Shown here one piece after another: positions 60,681-64,000 of a stretch of DNA of 64,000 bases. The stretch is from Amycolatopsis keratiniphila subsp. keratiniphila. Its GTDB lineage: Bacteria > Actinomycetota > Actinomycetes > Mycobacteriales > Pseudonocardiaceae. The stretch spans positions 429,358 through 493,357 of the forward strand of contig NZ_LQMT02000007.1 of NCBI RefSeq assembly GCF_001620365.2. The letters are read 5' to 3'. The translations under genes were made by a program, and so were the position numbers. The notes under the pieces are model-generated. The model made no database searches. It was given only the letters and a program-made list of their open reading frames with translations, and had not been told where the DNA came from. Each line of letters starts with the position of its first letter. Position 1 is the first letter of the stretch.

Positions 60681-63600
60681 ATGGACTTTTATATCCTCGG
60701 GCCACTCGAAGCGAGGACCGGCGAAGGGGCGGTTCGCCTCGGCGGCCGCCGCCAGCAGAGGCTGCTGGCGATGCTGCTGATACACATGAACAAGGTGGTC
60801 ACCCTCGACCGCCTCGTCGAAGGCCTGTGGGATGAGACGGCCCCGCCGACGGCCCACGCACAGGTGCACAACGCGGTCTGGGCCTTGCGCCGCACGATCA
60901 CCTCGGCGGGCGGGGACGGGGATTCGATCGTCACCGAACCCGCCGGTTACCGGCTGGTCCTGCCTGAGAGCCGTCTCGATCTGCACAGGTTCTGGGCGGA
61001 GGTCCAGTCCGGGGAAAAGGCCGAGGCCGACGGGCGCCCGGCGGAAGCCGTCGAGGCGCTGTCGGCCGCCACCGCTCTTTGGCGCGGGCCCGCGCTCGCC
61101 GGACTGCGGACAAGTCGTGCCATCGACGCCGCGGCCACCGGGCTGGACGAACAGTATCTGCTCGCGGTGGAACGGCTGAGCGAGCTCCGGCTGAAGCTCG
61201 GCCAGGCCGACGAGCTGGTGATCCAGCTTACCGGCCTGGTGAGCGAACATCCGTTTCGCGAGCCGCTCCGGGCGTTGCTCATGCTGACGCTCGCCGCGCT
61301 GGGCAGGCAGACCGAGGCCTTGACCGCGTACGAGGAGGGCCGCCGGCTTCTCGCCGACGAACTGGGTCTCGACCCGGGCAAGCGGCTTCGTGAGGCGCAC
61401 GCCCAGATCCTGCGCGGCACCCCGCTCGAACCGTCACCGGCGACATCCGAACGGCCGCGCCGCCTGCCCGCCGGCGCGAGCGACTTCGTCGGGCGCGCGG
61501 CCGACATCGACCAAGTGCTCACCGAGGTCCGCCGGGGACTCACCGGACCGCTGATCATCACCGCGATCGACGGGATGGGCGGCGTCGGCAAGACCGCGCT
61601 CGCCGTCCGCCTGGCGGAACTGTTGGACCACGACTACCCCGACGGCATGTACTTCATCGACCTGCACGGCTTCTCCGTCAAGGAGCGGCCGCGAACCCCG
61701 GAGGCGGCGCTGGACGTCCTGCTCCGGCAAGCGGGCACCCCGGTGGAACTGGTACCCCCTGGACTCACCGAACGCGCCGAAAGGTGGCGCTCGCTGGCGG
61801 TGGGCAGACGGATCATCGTCGTACTCGACAACGCCGTCGACGCGGCACAGGTACGTCCGCTGCTGCCGGGCACGACCGAGGCGCTGGTGCTGGTGACCAG
61901 CCGCCGCCGTTTGACGACGCTGAACAGCGGACGTCCTGTCTCGCTGGATGTGCTGTCCTCGGCCGAAGCGGTCGCGCTGTTCCGGCGTATCGCGGATCGA
62001 CCCACCGGGGACTCGGCAGCGCTCGCCGACGTGGTCGAGCTCTGCGGCAGGCTGCCATTGGCGATCCGGATCGCCGCATCCCGCCTGCGGCACAGACCGG
62101 CCTGGACCGTCGCGGATCTGGCCGAACGGCTGCGGGAGACCCGACGTCGAATGCACACCCTGACCGTGGACGACCTCAGCGTCTACACGACGCTGTGGCT
62201 GTCCTATGAAACGCTCTCGGAGCGCCAGCGCAAGACCTTCCGCCTCCTGGGGCTCCATCCGGGCCAGGACTTCGACCGGCATGCCATCGCCGCTCTCACC
62301 GGCCTCTCGGTGGACGAAGCCGAGCAGCAGCTGGAAAGCCTCTGTGACTGCAATCTTCTCCTGCAACCCGTCGCGGGGCGATACCAGCTGCACGACCTGG
62401 TTCGCGATTGCGCCAAGCAGCTCGTGGAAACCGAGGAAACCGAGGCCGGCCGCGAAGAAGCGACGGGACGGCTCTTCGACTACTACCTCTACCTGGCCCA
62501 CCTGCACTGCAGCCCGATGGCCCGCAAGCTATCGCTCTTCGAGCCGGACATTCCTTCCGGCCCGGTGCCGGTGCCACCCGCCAGGAACGAGGTCGAGGCG
62601 ATCGGCCTGCTGGAGATCGAATACCAGAACCTGATCGCGGTGGCCTCCCTCGCCCAGGCGTCGGATTGGGCCCTGCACTCCTGGCAGCTGCCCTGCGTGC
62701 TGCGCCCGTTCTTGGAGCGGATGAACTTCCGCGTCGCGTGGCTGGACCTGTTCGAGGGCGCGGTCGCCGCGGCACGGGAGCTGGGTGATCCGCGTGGTGA
62801 GTCGACCGCGCTGGCCAACATCGCCGTCATCCGCCGTGAGCTCGGCCAGCTCACCGAGGCGATCGAGCTGCTGAGACAGGCCCTTCGGATCAGCCGGGCG
62901 GCAGGCGACCAGGCCGGCGAGGCGTACCAGACCGCGGACCTGGGGATCACCTACGTGCGGATCGCCCGGTACCGCGAGGCGCGGGAGTGCTTCAGGATCG
63001 CCCACGACCTGTCGGAGAAACTGGGCAGCACACGTGACGTGGGTGTGCTCATCAACAACCTCGGGTTCGTGGCAGCGGATCTCGGCGAGTATCCCGAGGC
63101 GATGGAACAGTTCCTGCGGGCGCTGACCATCAACCGGAAAACCGGCTTCCGGCAGGGCGAGGCGCTTTCACTGGCCAATATCGGCCGCCTGCACGGGCAC
63201 TTCCAGCGGTATCCGCAGGCCCGTTCCCATCTGACGGAGGCGCTGTCGCTCAGCCGCGAAATCGGCTACCGGTTCGGCGAGGGATGGGCGCTGGCGTGGC
63301 TGGCCGCCCTGCATCGCCGGGAAGGGGATCTCGCGGCGGCGATCGAACTGGGCAGGCTGGCCCTCGACGTCGGCGCGGCGGCGGGAGTCGCCGACGTCGA
63401 ATGCGACGCGCTCAACTGCCTCGGCGAAACGTACCTGGCGTTGGGCGATATCGAGACGGCCACGGATCTGTACCGGCGTGCCGGGACACTGGCCACGAGC
63501 CGCCACCTCATCCTGGAGATGGCGCGCGCCGTCGAGGGCCAGGCCCATGTGGCGCTCCGGCACGACGAACCCGCCGAAGCTCGCCGTCTCTGGCAGAAAG

Positions 63601-63695
63601 CGTTGACCTTCTACCCGGAGACCTTGGCCGATCAGGCGCATGCCCAAGCGCATCTCGCCGACGACGCCGACTGCGGGCGGTGTGCTGTCGGCTGA
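60681..63695 (+). CDS. AfsR-like SARP regulator with NB-ARC and TPR domains
   Basis: A 1004-residue activator. Residues 1-95 are the OmpR-like winged helix (LGGRRQQRLLAMLLIHMNKVVTLDRLVEGLW, then SIVTEPAGYRLVL); 100-250 are the BTAD domain (EHPFREPLRALLMLTLAALGRQTEALTAYEEGRRLL); about 265-560 the NB-ARC ATPase with Walker A GMGGVGKT (298-305), RIIVVLDNA and CGRLPLAIRIAASRL; about 680-1000 TPR repeats. This is the full AfsR-type architecture. ATG at 60681 follows a GGAGGGGG site. Such proteins activate antibiotic clusters, so targets may include the NRPS operon and the divergent peptide-sdpAB genes; direct binding is not shown. Confidence 0.92.
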   Translation: MDFYILGPLEARTGEGAVRLGGRRQQRLLAMLLIHMNKVVTLDRLVEGLWDETAPPTAHAQVHNAVWALRRTITSAGGDGDSIVTEPAGYRLVLPESRLDLHRFWAEVQSGEKAEADGRPAEAVEALSAATALWRGPALAGLRTSRAIDAAATGLDEQYLLAVERLSELRLKLGQADELVIQLTGLVSEHPFREPLRALLMLTLAALGRQTEALTAYEEGRRLLADELGLDPGKRLREAHAQILRGTPLEPSPATSERPRRLPAGASDFVGRAADIDQVLTEVRRGLTGPLIITAIDGMGGVGKTALAVRLAELLDHDYPDGMYFIDLHGFSVKERPRTPEAALDVLLRQAGTPVELVPPGLTERAERWRSLAVGRRIIVVLDNAVDAAQVRPLLPGTTEALVLVTSRRRLTTLNSGRPVSLDVLSSAEAVALFRRIADRPTGDSAALADVVELCGRLPLAIRIAASRLRHRPAWTVADLAERLRETRRRMHTLTVDDLSVYTTLWLSYETLSERQRKTFRLLGLHPGQDFDRHAIAALTGLSVDEAEQQLESLCDCNLLLQPVAGRYQLHDLVRDCAKQLVETEETEAGREEATGRLFDYYLYLAHLHCSPMARKLSLFEPDIPSGPVPVPPARNEVEAIGLLEIEYQNLIAVASLAQASDWALHSWQLPCVLRPFLERMNFRVAWLDLFEGAVAAARELGDPRGESTALANIAVIRRELGQLTEAIELLRQALRISRAAGDQAGEAYQTADLGITYVRIARYREARECFRIAHDLSEKLGSTRDVGVLINNLGFVAADLGEYPEAMEQFLRALTINRKTGFRQGEALSLANIGRLHGHFQRYPQARSHLTEALSLSREIGYRFGEGWALAWLAALHRREGDLAAAIELGRLALDVGAAAGVADVECDALNCLGETYLALGDIETATDLYRRAGTLATSRHLILEMARAVEGQAHVALRHDEPAEARRLWQKALTFYPETLADQAHAQAHLADDADCGRCAVG

Positions 63696-64000
63696 CCGCG
63701 CCCGGGGCTGCCGAGACACCACGCGGCGACGACTCCCGGATCACGACCAGCAGGGCCAGCGCCGACAGGTCTCGCTCAACCGGAGAACCCACAGCTTTGG
63801 CAGACACGAAGCAGCTCCTCGTAACCAACGTCTCGGCAAGGCGATGATGACGTCGTCGGCCGTTATGTGCCGCTGGCGTTCGCGAACACCCGTCCCCCGA
63901 AATCGACACCGCGTCAGCTTCGCCGACAGCGGCTGCGGCCGTCACGGGCCCGCTGTGGGACTTCACGATCGTGTCAGCGAGCGCCGGGATTCCGATCCCG
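63696..64000. other. Intergenic end of window with a DUF2637 fragment
   Basis: No complete gene is seen after the SARP stop. The stretch contains the DUF2637 pseudogene fragment described separately; 63830-64000 shows no recognisable family on either strand. Confidence 0.4.
63709..63829 (-). pseudogene. DUF2637 gene fragment with internal deletion
   Basis: On the minus strand the sequence LVTRSCFVSAKAVGSPVERD runs straight into LSALALLVVIRESSPRGVS. The intact gene at 29.5-30.3 kb has LVTRSYFVSAKAIGFPVERD and, about 45 residues later, DLSVLALLIAIRQLSLRGAS. So the fragment is a relative in which the first membrane segments were deleted in frame. The ribosome-binding site GAGGAG and GTG start are also conserved. 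Downstream of the match the frame has no DUF2637 similarity. Confidence 0.8.

Overview
The window is high-GC, GTG/TTG-start-rich actinobacterial chromosome, most likely a Pseudonocardiaceae such as Amycolatopsis. This is inferred from the SARP and StrR-type regulators, a DUF3556 protein, an actinomycete DUF2637 transfer-type protein and 4-bp ATGA/GTGA gene overlaps. No species can be named from sequence reading alone.

Region 1 (1-16.6 kb) is ordinary catabolic chromosome: the end of an alpha/beta hydrolase, an F420/FMN luciferase-like oxidoreductase, an SDR and an acyl-CoA ligase facing a PucR regulator, then a FAD desaturase/reductase, a DUF3556 membrane protein, a TetR regulator and, divergent from it, a tight ALDH / CoA-transferase III / acyl-CoA ligase / Zn-alcohol dehydrogenase / MBL-hydrolase operon. 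An AT-richer RelA/SpoT-like gene (5.0-6.3 kb) is inserted in it, next to a tRNA-3'-end-like segment.

Region 2 (16.6-31.3 kb) looks like a mobile or defence island. It holds a PIN-like protein, a HEPN-like protein, a 1479-residue STAND ATPase with an N-terminal PD-(D/E)XK-like nuclease and a C-terminal SEC-C zinc motif, and a second two-gene system: a small two-TM protein ending in a RHIM-like amyloid motif (VQIGDNNTQ) followed 6 bp later by a 1310-residue STAND NTPase that begins with the same motif (VQVGDRNTQ). A DUF2637 gene and the 3' half of tRNA-Val(GAC), enclosed by a perfect 16-bp inverted repeat, mark an integrative-element end. Two decayed copies of the same transposase family lie at 17.9-18.2 and 30.7-31.2 kb.

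Region 3 (31.5-60.5 kb) is a nonribosomal peptide cluster. One nearly gap-free minus-strand operon runs from 57.5 to 33.0 kb: VOC extradiol dioxygenase, probable heme L-tyrosine 3-hydroxylase, MbtH, NRPS C-A-T-C-A-T, NRPS C-A-T-C-A-T-TE, MFS exporter, HxE-type 2OG dioxygenase, ThDP enzyme, degenerate 2-hydroxyacid dehydrogenase, a second MbtH, and NRPS A-T-C-A-T. A class III aminotransferase converges on it across a strong bidirectional terminator. Six modules predict a hexapeptide made partly from ring-cleaved DOPA; one module reads as Thr. The thioesterase has Cys instead of Ser as nucleophile. A StrR-family regulator gene ends in a near-consensus StrR operator upstream of the operon.

Region 4 (58.8-63.7 kb) has an sdpAB-like pair preceded by an unannotated 52-residue secreted peptide ending in CEPHC, divergent from a large SARP-NB-ARC-TPR activator. 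The window ends in a DUF2637 pseudogene fragment closely related to the gene at 29.5-30.3 kb, so mobile-element debris lies on both sides of the peptide cluster.
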